A stretch of 64,000 nucleotides of DNA from CAZVYS01 sp964630755 (GCA_964630755.1 CAZVYS010000001.1:31663-95662), one strand, 5' to 3'; counted from the stretch's first letter, positions 32,117-40,702 are shown. Numbers and translations: made by a program. Notes: generated from the letters alone by a model not told the origin.

Positions 32117-32923
32117 TTACGAAGAGGCAGAAGAGTATTTAGTTAGAGCGAGTTGCCAAAACTTAATTGAGATATAAAAAACGATAATTGAGGCAAAAAA
32201 TGAGGCTATAATAGCTGGAAGTGTAAGTAAACCCAATAACACTTTGGCGGGAATAGTAAATACCAGAGAAATTGGTATCACAAAAGTTAAAAAGGCACGA
32301 ATAAAATTAAGATAAATATCGACAGGAACACGACCCATAGAAGCTAGATCACGGAAAATCCAGATAGTATGATCTACTTCTGTAGTTAAAACGCCAATAG
32401 CAGCAACAATTATATGGATGGCGGTAATGGTAAAAAATGAAGCCAGGCCCAAAAATAGAAAATAGAGAATATTAGATGAAGGGAAATGAAAGGTTTTAAT
32501 AATAAGCATCACAATAACCAGAATTAAGATGGGTAAATCAAGAAAGTCAGTGTGTTTAGTTAAAGCGTTAAATAAAGGGCTGATGGGTTTAATGAGCTTA
32601 TAATCAAAAGTGCCAGTGATAATATCTTGCCGAAACCAATAAATACCTCTAAAGAAAAATTGAGCTAGCAAGTCAAAAAGATTGAAAACTAAAAAGAAAA
32701 TAACTAACTGGTCAAAGGTGTAACCAGAAACTAAGGTGAGCCTGGTTTTTAAGATTAATAAAAACCAAAGAAAAAAAGTAAAACGAATTAACTTACCAGT
32801 TAAAAATAAAAATGATGACAAACGAGTGCTTAATAGGCTTTGTAAAGACATCAAGCTATGCTTAGTCCAATAAAGCCAGTAAATTCTTAATCTTTTTAAC
32901 ATTTTAACGACCATAAGCACCAT
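32117..32923 (-). CDS. ABC-2 type permease subunit (fourth of the cluster)
   Basis: 268 residues, about six membrane helices. The family pattern of ABC-2 'type 6' permeases is visible: GTFDYKLIKPISPLF, FTFDQLVIFFLVFNLFDLL and ALTKYSSASS at the C-terminus. The same SYTSASS ending is found in the 34770-35558 permease, so these two are paralogues. Overlaps the start of the next permease by 20 bp. Expected to form half of a heteromeric exporter channel; substrate unknown. Confidence 0.8.
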   Translation of the reverse strand: MVLMVVKMLKRLRIYWLYWTKHSLMSLQSLLSTRLSSFLFLTGKLIRFTFFLWFLLILKTRLTLVSGYTFDQLVIFFLVFNLFDLLAQFFFRGIYWFRQDIITGTFDYKLIKPISPLFNALTKHTDFLDLPILILVIVMLIIKTFHFPSSNILYFLFLGLASFFTITAIHIIVAAIGVLTTEVDHTIWIFRDLASMGRVPVDIYLNFIRAFLTFVIPISLVFTIPAKVLLGLLTLPAIIASFFASIIVFYISIKFWQLALTKYSSASS

Positions 32924-33701
32924 AAGTTTTTAGGCCCTTTTTCCAAATTAAACGAGAAAGTTTATAAAGCACGGCAATCCAAATCAACATAATCAATAGA
33001 GTGGCGTAGATTTGAACTGGATTTAGCCGACCTAAATAGATTTGAACTGGATAAAAAACTAAATAAGCTGGAGGGAGGTAGCGGATGATATTAAAAGCTG
33101 CAGTTGGCAAAATATCTAATGGGAATAGTCCGCCAGCAATAAATTCAATAATCATAAAGACAAAAAACCGCAATGGCCAGCCGTTGTGTTCTGGATACCA
33201 AAAGGCAAAACTACTAACTATAAAACTAAAAAGAAAGTACATGATGATGGCCAAGATAGTTGCGAGAATAAACGTAGATATTAATAGCCAGCTTCTCTGA
33301 AGAACTAAAGGAGGTTTAATGATTAAGATAAAAATGAAAAGTTCTACAGATAAAAATAAAATATTCAATAGTTTATCTGCTAAGTCCCGACTGAGCCAAC
33401 TTTTTAGGTAGTTAATTGGTTTAACTAGATAGTTGTTAAGATCACCATTGGCGATTTCGGCGCCAACATAAGTGCTACGAGATGAAAATACAAAAGTCCT
33501 TAAAACTGAAGTGCCGATAATATAAGTTAACATTATTGATTTGGAGTAATCAAAAATTTCACTTTGATTAGTAAAAATGGCTATCCAAAGAAAGTAAACA
33601 GCAAAAAACTGCAAAACAGTTCTGACCCGCCACATGATGAAGTTAAGTCGGTAAACAAATGCATCCTGCCAGCTTATTCTGAAAATCTGAAAATATTTCA
33701 T
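32904..33701 (-). CDS. ABC-2 type permease subunit (third of the cluster)
   Basis: 265 residues, about six membrane helices. ANGDLNNYLVKPINYLKSWL and GGLFPLDILPTAAFNIIRYLPP match the corresponding segments of the 35559-36359 permease, and the C-terminus KGLKTYGAYGR resembles KGFKAYDVFGG, so these two are paralogues. It follows the ATPase gene after a 48-nt gap filled by a palindromic element. Confidence 0.8.
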   Translation of the reverse strand: MKYFQIFRISWQDAFVYRLNFIMWRVRTVLQFFAVYFLWIAIFTNQSEIFDYSKSIMLTYIIGTSVLRTFVFSSRSTYVGAEIANGDLNNYLVKPINYLKSWLSRDLADKLLNILFLSVELFIFILIIKPPLVLQRSWLLISTFILATILAIIMYFLFSFIVSSFAFWYPEHNGWPLRFFVFMIIEFIAGGLFPLDILPTAAFNIIRYLPPAYLVFYPVQIYLGRLNPVQIYATLLIMLIWIAVLYKLSRLIWKKGLKTYGAYGR

Positions 33702-33706
33702 AAGTC

Positions 33707-33740
33707 AAGGCTCCGAACTGACATAAAGTTACGGAACCTT
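33707..33740. repeat. Palindromic element family A in the ABC operon
   Basis: AAGGCTCCGAACT (33707-33719) opposite AGTTACGGAACCTT (33727-33740). On the - strand it reads as AAGGTTCCGTAACTT followed by AGTTCGGAGCCTT, very close to the elements that end the L5, L22 and L3 genes. It occupies nearly the whole gap between the ATPase and a permease. Confidence 0.7.
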
Positions 33741-33749
33741 AGGTTATTT

Positions 33750-34739
33750 TTAGGACAAATCACGACCAGTAAAAACTTCACGAATTATATCTTCGATCGA
33801 AGACTCAAGAATATTTAAGTCGGCAACAGGGAATTTTTCTAATAGTTTAGCGGCGACTGGATTGACTGATCGTCTTTTAACTGAAAAAACAACCTGGTGA
33901 GGATCATATTGTTTAATTTTAGCGGCTTTGATAATACTAAATTGTTTTTTTTCAACAACTTTTGAAAAAGTGACTTCTAGAATTTTTCGATCTGCGTATT
34001 TTTTAATAATTTCGTCTAATGCGCCGTCGAAAAAGATTTTACCTTTATCAATGATAATGACGCGGTCACATAATTCTTTGACATCATCCATATAGTGAGA
34101 AGTTAAAATGATAGTAGCTTTGAATTTTTGATTGTATTCTTTAATAAAATCTCTGATCTTTTTTTGCATGACTACATCTAGACCAATAGTTGGCTCATCT
34201 AAAAATAAAACTTTTGGGGAATGAAGTAAGGCGGCAACAAGTTCGCATTTCATTCTCTGGCCAAGAGATAGTTTTCTAACCTGGACCTTGATAATGTCTT
34301 TTAGGTCAAGCATTTTGACTAAGTTTTTTAAGGTGTGGTCAAATTTCTTTTGAGGAACTTCGTAGATTTCTTTATTAAGAATAAAAGAGTCTAAGGCAGG
34401 CAGGTCCCACCAGAGTTGGTTTTTCTGGCCCATGACTAAAGAAAACTGCTTTTGAAATTCAGGCTTTCGATCAAAAGGAGTGTAATTTAAAACACTAACT
34501 TCACCAGCAGTTGGATATAAAAGACCTGATAATACTTTTAAGGTAGTTGTTTTACCAGCGCCATTTGGACCAATAAAACCAACTAACTCCCCTTCTTTAA
34601 TAGAAAAAGAAATATCATTAACAGCCTTAACGTCTTCGTATTTTCGATTAAATAAAGATTTTAAAGAACCTTTTAAACCAGGTTCTTTTTGATAAACTTG
34701 GTAGTATTTTTTTAAGTTTTTAACTATGATTAAAGACAT
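33750..34739 (-). CDS. ABC transporter ATPase (ABC-2 exporter type)
   Basis: 329 residues. Walker A GPNGAGKTT, Q-loop VMGQKNQLWWDLP, signature LSLGQRMKCEL, Walker B VLFLDEPTIGLD and H-loop ILTSHYMDD. The C-terminal extension (about 230-329) is like the accessory domain of ABC-2 drug or polysaccharide exporters. It is the only ATPase among four permease genes and probably serves both permease pairs. Confidence 0.93.
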   Translation of the reverse strand: MSLIIVKNLKKYYQVYQKEPGLKGSLKSLFNRKYEDVKAVNDISFSIKEGELVGFIGPNGAGKTTTLKVLSGLLYPTAGEVSVLNYTPFDRKPEFQKQFSLVMGQKNQLWWDLPALDSFILNKEIYEVPQKKFDHTLKNLVKMLDLKDIIKVQVRKLSLGQRMKCELVAALLHSPKVLFLDEPTIGLDVVMQKKIRDFIKEYNQKFKATIILTSHYMDDVKELCDRVIIIDKGKIFFDGALDEIIKKYADRKILEVTFSKVVEKKQFSIIKAAKIKQYDPHQVVFSVKRRSVNPVAAKLLEKFPVADLNILESSIEDIIREVFTGRDLS

Positions 34740-34769
34740 AAAGCTATTTTAGCATGATTATTAGCATGA

Positions 34770-35558
34770 TTATGACGAGGCTGAGGTGTATGATTTTAAA
34801 CAAAATCTCCAAGTCTTGTTTGATAAAAAAAGTAGAACAATTGAGATAAAAACTGCGTAAACCACCAACCAGCTTGATGGGCTAGAAACAATCACCTGAG
34901 TCGGAATAGTAGTAACAAAAGCTAAAGGGAATATGAAAGTAAGTAAAAATTTAAATGCTTTTCCAGAGATATTTAAAGGTATGCGGCAAAGTTGATGAAA
35001 GGGTCTAAATAAATGGTGGATGTTATCTACTCGACCCCACTTAAAAATTGGCATAAGAGATATAAACCAGAGCGAGTAAGTAATGGCTAAACCAGTGAAT
35101 AACAAGATAATAAACTGAAATATTTGCAAAAATGAGATAGGTAAAAAATAGGATCTGATTAAGTAAATAATAATGACGATCATAGAGATATTGCTAAAAA
35201 AAGGGGCAAATGAAAATCGCCTTAAGGAAATGTAAAACTGAGATGAAATTGGCTTAGTGAGAATGTAATCAAGCTTCCCAGTATTAACAATAGAAGTAAG
35301 GTCCCAAAAATTTAATTCAAAAAAACTATCAAAAATTCTATCGATTAGAAAATATATAGCAGTTAATAATAACATTGATTCTAGGGTCCAACCGTTAATA
35401 GAGTCAAGATGCTTATAGATAAATATAAAGGTTATAAAAACTACAAAAGCCCAAAGAAGGCCAACAAAATTTTGAAGTAAAAAATGTCCCCTAAATTCCA
35501 TTTCTCTAGCAAGGCAGTTACGGAAAAATGATATGTATAATTTAAGATAACGCTTCAT
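34770..35558 (-). CDS. ABC-2 type permease subunit (second of the cluster)
   Basis: 262 residues, about six membrane helices. NTGKLDYILTKPISSQFYISL is the conserved cytoplasmic segment of this permease family. It ends in CLKSYTSASS like the permease at 32117-32923. It directly adjoins the first permease gene and lies 30 nt before the ATPase gene. Confidence 0.8.
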   Translation of the reverse strand: MKRYLKLYISFFRNCLAREMEFRGHFLLQNFVGLLWAFVVFITFIFIYKHLDSINGWTLESMLLLTAIYFLIDRIFDSFFELNFWDLTSIVNTGKLDYILTKPISSQFYISLRRFSFAPFFSNISMIVIIIYLIRSYFLPISFLQIFQFIILLFTGLAITYSLWFISLMPIFKWGRVDNIHHLFRPFHQLCRIPLNISGKAFKFLLTFIFPLAFVTTIPTQVIVSSPSSWLVVYAVFISIVLLFLSNKTWRFCLKSYTSASS

Positions 35559-36359
35559 TTATCCCCCAAAGACATCGTAAGCCTTAAAGCCTTTTTTTAA
35601 TACTAATTTATAAATCAGGTAAAAAACCAAACACCAAATTAATTGGATTAGTAATCCAAGGCCGATGTGTGATAGTTGAGTAATTTTATTTAACATCAAA
35701 GATAAAGGGAAAAATAACATGTATTTAAAAGGCAAAAGATTAACTAGCTTTAAAAAAGTTGATGGAAATAAATCCAAAGGAATTAGTTCGCCACTAAAAA
35801 AGCTTGCCAGAATCTGATAAAAGAAAAACAGCCAACCAGATTCTAAAAACCAAACTGAAGATAAACCTAATGACATTTTAATGAAAAAATTGAGGAAAAA
35901 AGCAAAAAATAAACTAATCATAAAAGATAAAATATTAACAAAATTGAGACTGTAGTTTTCCCAGTAAGATTTGAAAAGCAAAAAGAAGATGAGGAAAATT
36001 GGAGCTAGAAAGATAATTCTGACTATTCGCCAAGAAATGGCGTCAGCGATTTTTTTAACGGTAATGCTAAATGGTTTGGTTAGATAGTTTGAAAAAACAC
36101 CAGATTTAATTTCGTCTGACAAATGGTATTGCGGATGCGTGTCAACTAAATTATTAATAAACATAATGCCTAGATAGTAAATAATCATGCCTGAAGCAGA
36201 ATAGCTACCAATTAGAGGTTTAGTTTGAAAAGCAGCTAGCCAAAAAATTAAAGAAACAGCAGCTGGGCCAATATCGTTTAACATCCAGATAAAACCAGTA
36301 GCTCGATAAATTAGAGCGTCAGAAATAGAAATAGAGAAAAATGACCAAAACTTTTTCAT
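35559..36359 (-). CDS. ABC-2 type permease subunit (first of the cluster)
   Basis: 266 residues, about six membrane helices, with IKSGVFSNYLTKPFSITVKKI and FFSGELIPLDLFPSTFLKLVN as family segments. Paralogue of the 32904-33701 protein. It starts the transporter operon, 29 nt after the HU gene. Confidence 0.8.
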   Translation of the reverse strand: MKKFWSFFSISISDALIYRATGFIWMLNDIGPAAVSLIFWLAAFQTKPLIGSYSASGMIIYYLGIMFINNLVDTHPQYHLSDEIKSGVFSNYLTKPFSITVKKIADAISWRIVRIIFLAPIFLIFFLLFKSYWENYSLNFVNILSFMISLFFAFFLNFFIKMSLGLSSVWFLESGWLFFFYQILASFFSGELIPLDLFPSTFLKLVNLLPFKYMLFFPLSLMLNKITQLSHIGLGLLIQLIWCLVFYLIYKLVLKKGFKAYDVFGG

Positions 36360-36388
36360 TATGAAATTGTAACACGGAGAAGAAAAGC

Positions 36389-36664
36389 TTATTTCTTGAC
36401 TAAGCGTTTAAGAGTTTTACCAACCACAAAACGAACTACTCGATGACCTTTGATGATTAAGTCTTCACCAGTTTGAGGATTTCGACCTTTTTTATCTTTT
36501 ACTTTAGTAACTTTAAAAGTACCAAAGCCAGAAAGAACTACTTTTTCACCCTTGTTGATTTGCCTAATAGTTTCGTCTAAAAAAGCATCAATTGATTCTC
36601 GGGCGGCTTTTTTAGTTAAATGAGCCTTTTTAGCAACAATTTCAATAATTTCAGCTTTTGTCAT
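36389..36664 (-). CDS. hup: HU-type histone-like DNA-binding protein
   Basis: 91 residues. The classic HU/IHF fold: MTKAEIIEIVAKKAHLTKK, VVLSGFGTFKV, and the DNA-binding arm with RNPQTGEDLIIKG. Bends and compacts DNA as a dimer. The promoter is well placed: TTGATT, 17 bp, TATTAT and then 9 nt to the ATG, with a perfect palindrome in the spacer (36680-36693), suggesting regulation of its own promoter or by another repressor. Confidence 0.95.
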   Translation of the reverse strand: MTKAEIIEIVAKKAHLTKKAARESIDAFLDETIRQINKGEKVVLSGFGTFKVTKVKDKKGRNPQTGEDLIIKGHRVVRFVVGKTLKRLVKK

Positions 36665-36673
36665 AATAAAATG

Positions 36674-36702
36674 ATAATAGCTGATATATCAGCCTAAATC
36701 AA
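36674..36702 (-). promoter_or_regulatory. HU promoter with palindromic operator in the spacer
   Basis: -35 TTGATT (complement of 36697-36702), 17-bp spacer, -10 TATTAT (complement of 36674-36679). The spacer holds GCTGATATATCAGC (36680-36693), a perfect 14-bp palindrome. A close copy ends the HAD gene (40780-40795). Confidence 0.6.
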
Positions 36703-36728
36703 GTAGCAATTTAAGTATTTAAAGTGTA

Positions 36729-38270
36729 TCAGTTGGCCACAGATTCTGTACGCAATTCTCGAATAACCGTAATTTTAATCTGGCCAGGAAAAGCCTTGAC
36801 ATCTTCTTTAACCTTATTTTTAATGTCATTGGCTAGCTTGGTAGCAGCGTCATCATCAATTTGATCTGGCTTTACTATAACTCTGACTTCACGTCCAGCT
36901 TGAATAGCAAAAGCAGAGTCAACGCCGTCAAAGGAATTAGCAATTTCTTCTAGTTGAGTCATACGCTGAAGATAACCTTCATGGTCATCATAGCGAGCAC
37001 CTGGGCGAGAACCAGAAATAGCATCTGCAATATAGACCAGTTTTGATTCAACTGAAGAAAAAGGTTTGTCTTCATGATGTTGCTCGACACAGTCAATCAC
37101 AGCTTTTGGAATATTGAATTTTTTTAAGAACTTCACCCCAAGTTCAACGTGAGTGCCTTCTTCATCATCAATTACCTTGCCAATATCGTGAAGCAGACAG
37201 CCTAAACGAACAATATTGCTGTCAGCGCCTATTTCATGAGCTAATTTAATGCCAATTTTGGTTTCTTCAAGAGTATGAGTAATCATGCTTTGGCCGTAAG
37301 AAAATCGATATTTAAATCGACCAAGCATGTCCATAATTTCGCGAGGAAGATTGAAAACTTTAATAGCATGGCAAAGCTTTTCTCCTTCTTGGCTCATAAT
37401 ACGATTAATATCTTTAGTTACCTGTTTTACCACCTCTTCGATACGAGAAGGTTGAATACGACCATCAGCCATTAATTTTTCCAATGCAACCCTAGCAATT
37501 TCTCTTCTGACAGAATTAAAACAAGACAATCGAATAATACCTTCTTCGTCTAAGTCGACTTCGACTCCAGTGACTTTTTCAAAAGTACGAATATTTCTAC
37601 CCTCACGGCCAATAACTCGACCCTTCATATCTTCGTCAGCAACTTTGACAATAGAAACTGTGTATTCAGCTACATAATCAGTAGCACCATGCCGCATGGC
37701 TTCAACAAGTATTTCTTTAACTTTGTCCTGAGCTTCTGATTTGGCTTTTTCTTCAGCATCTTTAATAATTTGAGCAATATCTCTCGTCATCCGTTTTTGA
37801 TAGGCTTTGAGGATTAAATCCTGAGCTTCTTGTTTTGTTAGTTTTGCGATATTCTCTAATTGAGTAAGTTGTTTTTGCTTAAGAACTTCTACATTTTTTT
37901 GTTCTTTTTGAATATGTTTTTGAAGGCCAGAAACACTTTTTTCGCGTTGCTCAACTGCTCCTAAACGATGGTCAAGCTTTAATGCTTCTTTCTGAACTCT
38001 ATCTTTAAGTCTTTGAGTTTGTTGAATAATTTCTTGAGATTGTTTGTCAGCTTGACGCTTGGCTTCAAAAGCTTTGTTTTTAGCTTCAAGAATAATTTCT
38101 TGAGCTTTGGCATGAGCTTGGGCCTGGGCTGCAGCTAGTTGCTGTTTTGATGGAACAACTTTTATTGATTGTGTTTGAGCGGGCTTTTTGACAGGTGAGG
38201 CGGATTTACTCTTGGTAGTATCAGTAGCTTTCCCAGCCATTAAATTTGAGAAACGAGATAAAAACGACAT
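36729..38270 (-). CDS. rny: Ribonuclease Y without its usual membrane anchor
   Basis: 513 residues. Endoribonuclease that starts mRNA decay. A long coiled coil (about 40-200) is followed by the KH domain (MKGRVIGREGRNIRTFEKV) and the HD domain with LGCLLHDIGKVIDD, then the family C-terminal block IKITVIRELR. RNase Y proteins usually begin with a transmembrane helix; here the first 45 residues are polar and Lys/Ser/Pro-rich (e.g. KATDTTKSKSASPVKKP) and no helix is seen, so the enzyme should be cytosolic. Confidence 0.93.
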   Translation of the reverse strand: MSFLSRFSNLMAGKATDTTKSKSASPVKKPAQTQSIKVVPSKQQLAAAQAQAHAKAQEIILEAKNKAFEAKRQADKQSQEIIQQTQRLKDRVQKEALKLDHRLGAVEQREKSVSGLQKHIQKEQKNVEVLKQKQLTQLENIAKLTKQEAQDLILKAYQKRMTRDIAQIIKDAEEKAKSEAQDKVKEILVEAMRHGATDYVAEYTVSIVKVADEDMKGRVIGREGRNIRTFEKVTGVEVDLDEEGIIRLSCFNSVRREIARVALEKLMADGRIQPSRIEEVVKQVTKDINRIMSQEGEKLCHAIKVFNLPREIMDMLGRFKYRFSYGQSMITHTLEETKIGIKLAHEIGADSNIVRLGCLLHDIGKVIDDEEGTHVELGVKFLKKFNIPKAVIDCVEQHHEDKPFSSVESKLVYIADAISGSRPGARYDDHEGYLQRMTQLEEIANSFDGVDSAFAIQAGREVRVIVKPDQIDDDAATKLANDIKNKVKEDVKAFPGQIKITVIRELRTESVAN

Positions 38271-38291
38271 ATATTATCCTTTTATGATATT

Positions 38292-38334
38292 TAGCAGATC
38301 CGATGTAGCTTCGGATAACTACAACTATATTTAA
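38292..38334. repeat. Family D element in the rny leader
   Basis: Contains ATCCGA-TGTAGCT-TCGGAT. About 43 bp align with the S19-L22 spacer (57366-57408) including the flanks AGCAG and CTATATTTA, with paired changes in the stem. It lies 22 bp upstream of the RNase Y start, in the same orientation relative to the gene as in the ribosomal operon. Confidence 0.7.
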
Positions 38335-38458
38335 TGAATTGGGGTAAACAGCGAGATTACTCGCCCATTGAAGAGCTTGAGGTATTTATAAAATTAGGTT
38401 GATATAACAACATTAAATTTAACAATATCACTATTTATCCAATACTAGTATTTTACGC
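38335..38458. other. Intergenic region between rny and recX
   Basis: No reading frame of note. It holds an imperfect palindrome GTTGATATAACAAC (38398-38411) whose flank TTAGGTTGATATA matches the element at the HAD gene end. Promoter elements of rny are expected here, but I cannot fix them. Confidence 0.4.
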
Positions 38459-38908
38459 CTATAGATTTAATCCGTCAATGCTTAAGTTAATAGAGTTAGA
38501 AGAAAAACCTCTAGAGTAGAGGTATTGATAGGCCTTTTGTTTATCTGTAAATTTTTTTAATTTTAATAGTTTTTTAGCTAGAGCTCGTTCTTGATCTATT
38601 GACAATAAAACTGAGTCGATATTCGATTGATCAACTCCTTTTTGAATTAACTCACTTTTTAAGGCAAGGTTGCCTTTGGGTCGATGACTTGATCTTTGCT
38701 CAACCCACCAAGCAGCAAACTTTTGGTCATTAAGCATGTCAAGTTCGATAAAATAATCAATCACTTCGTTTAAAAGACTAGCTGATGGTTTGAATTTTTT
38801 TAGTTTGAGTTTGATCTCAGCAATGCTTTGCGGCCGGAAAGATAAAATCTTGAGAGTTTTATTAATCAGTTTTTGGCGGACGGCCGCGTTGTTTTTTGGA
38901 GGTATCAT
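38459..38908 (-). CDS. recX: Regulatory protein RecX
   Basis: 149 residues. Three-helix repeats of the RecX family: ILSFRPQSIAEIKLKL, DYFIELDMLNDQKFAAWWVEQR and KGNLALKSELIQKGV. RecX binds and moderates the RecA filament. The reading frame overlaps the recA end by 47 bp, consistent with coupling; the exact start is uncertain. Confidence 0.85.
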   Translation of the reverse strand: MIPPKNNAAVRQKLINKTLKILSFRPQSIAEIKLKLKKFKPSASLLNEVIDYFIELDMLNDQKFAAWWVEQRSSHRPKGNLALKSELIQKGVDQSNIDSVLLSIDQERALAKKLLKLKKFTDKQKAYQYLYSRGFSSNSINLSIDGLNL

Positions 38909-39905
38909 TGTTAGTTTGATTTTTAACTTTTTGCCAGATTTGGGTTTCGATTTTTTTAGATACTTTAGGATTATCAGCTAAATAGATTCTAGCAGCTTCT
39001 TTGCCTTGACCAATAACTTTTCCTTTGTATTTATAAAAACTGCCGGATTTTTCAATAATATTATGTTCAACCCCAAGATCAATCAGGCCACCTAGTTTAC
39101 TGATCCCAGAAACATTAAGAATGTCAAACTCGGCTTTTCTAAAAGGAGGGGCTACTTTGTTTTTAACTACTTTAACTCTGTGGCGAGAGCCAATGATAGT
39201 GTCACCATCTTGGATGTTGCCGATCTTACGACAGTCTAAGCGAATTGATGAATAAAACTTTAAAGCTTTGCCACCAGAAGTGGTTTCTGGATTGCCGAAC
39301 ATAACGCCAATTTTCATTCTTAACTGGTTAGTAAAAATGACGACAGCTTTTGATTTTGCGATAGCTGAGGTTAGTTTTCTCATGGCTTGACTCATAAGTC
39401 TGGCTTGAACGCCGATCATGGCATCACCCATTTCGCCCTCGATCTCAGCCTTAGGCACTAAGGCAGCTACTGAATCAACACAGATAACATCTACTGCTCC
39501 AGAGCGGATTAAGGTCTCGGTGATTTCTAGAGCTTGCTCGCCGGTGTCTGGTTGAGAAATAATTAAGTCATCAAGGTTAACACCAATAGTTTCGGCGCGT
39601 TGAGGATCAAGAGCATGCTCGGCGTCAATAAAAGCAACTGTGCCCCCCTGTTTTTGAGCTTCAGCAATAACATGAAGGCAAAGGGTGGTTTTGCCACTTG
39701 CCTCTGGACCATAGATTTCAGAAATACGACCACGAGGTAGACCACCAATACCCAGAGCAATATCTAGGGTAATTGAGCCAGTTGGAATAACAGCTACTTT
39801 TTGATGCTGATGATCGCCAAGCTTCATGATTGAACCTTTACCATATTCTTTTTCTATTTGCTCCATAGCCACTTTAATTGCTTGAAGTTTAGGGTCTTTG
39901 GACAT
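38862..39905 (-). CDS. recA: Recombinase RecA
   Basis: 347 residues. Walker A GPEASGKTT, AFIDAEHALDPQ, Walker B VDVICVDSVAALVP, and the DNA-binding loop region NQLRMKIGVMFGNPETTSGG. The C-terminus is basic (KKQRGRPPKTD) rather than acidic. A Shine-Dalgarno GAAAGG precedes the ATG, so unlike several neighbours the message has a leader. RecA drives homologous recombination and, in many bacteria, DNA-damage responses. Confidence 0.97.
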   Translation of the reverse strand: MSKDPKLQAIKVAMEQIEKEYGKGSIMKLGDHQHQKVAVIPTGSITLDIALGIGGLPRGRISEIYGPEASGKTTLCLHVIAEAQKQGGTVAFIDAEHALDPQRAETIGVNLDDLIISQPDTGEQALEITETLIRSGAVDVICVDSVAALVPKAEIEGEMGDAMIGVQARLMSQAMRKLTSAIAKSKAVVIFTNQLRMKIGVMFGNPETTSGGKALKFYSSIRLDCRKIGNIQDGDTIIGSRHRVKVVKNKVAPPFRKAEFDILNVSGISKLGGLIDLGVEHNIIEKSGSFYKYKGKVIGQGKEAARIYLADNPKVSKKIETQIWQKVKNQTNNDTSKKQRGRPPKTD

Positions 39906-39984
39906 AAATACCTTTCATTTGAGGGCAGAAGAAATAAATTACTATTATCAGCATAACAAAGATGTTAATAATTGCAAGTCAAAT

Positions 39985-40260
39985 TCATATTCCGTTAAAA
40001 CTAATTTTTAACTCTCCACCAAATATATTAGCCAAGCGTTTTAAAAAGGAGACTGAAGTGGTAGTTTGAGCATTTTCAACACGGGAAATAACAGATTGTT
40101 GAGTTTTAAGTTTATTGGCTAGTTGTTTTTGAGTAAGTTGATGCTTTAAGCGAGCTTTGATAACAACTCTGGCGATTTCATATTCTACACGACTCTCTTT
40201 GAGAGCTTTTTTAAATTTTGGATTATTAAGAAGTTGTTTTTTGTGGGTTTGCCAATCCAT
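39985..40260 (-). CDS. HTH (Xre/HigA-like) antitoxin
   Basis: 91 residues. The C-terminal half is a Cro/Xre helix-turn-helix (LTQKQLANKLKTQQSVISRVENAQT). It follows the HigB-like toxin gene, the order usual for HigBA systems. Its own promoter lies between the two genes: TTGACT, 18 bp, TATGAT, then 8 nt to the ATG, with a perfect 20-bp palindrome in the spacer, likely the operator that the protein binds. Confidence 0.85.
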   Translation of the reverse strand: MDWQTHKKQLLNNPKFKKALKESRVEYEIARVVIKARLKHQLTQKQLANKLKTQQSVISRVENAQTTTSVSFLKRLANIFGGELKISFNGI

Positions 40261-40268
40261 ATGATGAT

Positions 40269-40298
40269 ATCATATCACAATATTGTGATATTAGTCAA
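40269..40298 (-). promoter_or_regulatory. Antitoxin promoter with 20-bp palindromic operator
   Basis: ATATCACAATATTGTGATAT (40272-40291) is a perfect palindrome. It fills the spacer between TTGACT (complement of 40293-40298) and TATGAT (complement of 40269-40274). Binding there would block RNA polymerase. Confidence 0.7.
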
Positions 40299-40633
40299 TT
40301 GAATATTTTTAATCTGTTTAAGGCAATTTTAATTTCTTTTTTAGGAATTTTTTGAGATTTTTTTACAAAAGCGTGAAGCATTAGAAAAATCTTCTTTGTC
40401 TGAGTAAGATAGAAAAAACGAATAGATTTTTTGCCAAGAATCCTTAATTCCCTTATAGGCGTATTTCTAATTTTTTTGACATAGGGTTGATTTAATTTTA
40501 GATTAAATTCAATCAATAACTCAAAAGTGTCGTGAACCTTAGCTTGAAGACTAACTGGTAAATCTTCGATAAAATCTTTAACTGGAATTTTTCCTGAAGA
40601 CTTTTGATAATATTTTATTCTCCATTTGGACAT
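40295..40633 (-). CDS. HigB/phage Gp49-like toxin (RelE superfamily)
   Basis: 112 residues. SGKIPVKDFIEDLP, QPYVKKIRNTPIRELRILGKKSIRFFYLTQTKKIFLMLHAF contain the beta-rich core and basic residues of the Gp49-like family, which cuts mRNA on the ribosome. (The core runs from about residue 52 to 90.) Paired with the downstream antitoxin gene. It lies between tRNA-Pro and recA, in a region without other mobile-element marks. Confidence 0.8.
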   Translation of the reverse strand: MSKWRIKYYQKSSGKIPVKDFIEDLPVSLQAKVHDTFELLIEFNLKLNQPYVKKIRNTPIRELRILGKKSIRFFYLTQTKKIFLMLHAFVKKSQKIPKKEIKIALNRLKIFN

Positions 40634-40702
40634 TAAATAATTAAATCAAATAAAACCCGAAGATGTCAAGAGTAAAAAATAGTATGATAAAATTAATAAA
40701 AA

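Noticed and set aside
39985..40633. Defence island or prophage remnant around the toxin-antitoxin pair
   Set aside because: Neighbours are recA, tRNA-Pro and housekeeping genes; no integrase, direct repeats at the tRNA or phage genes are seen.
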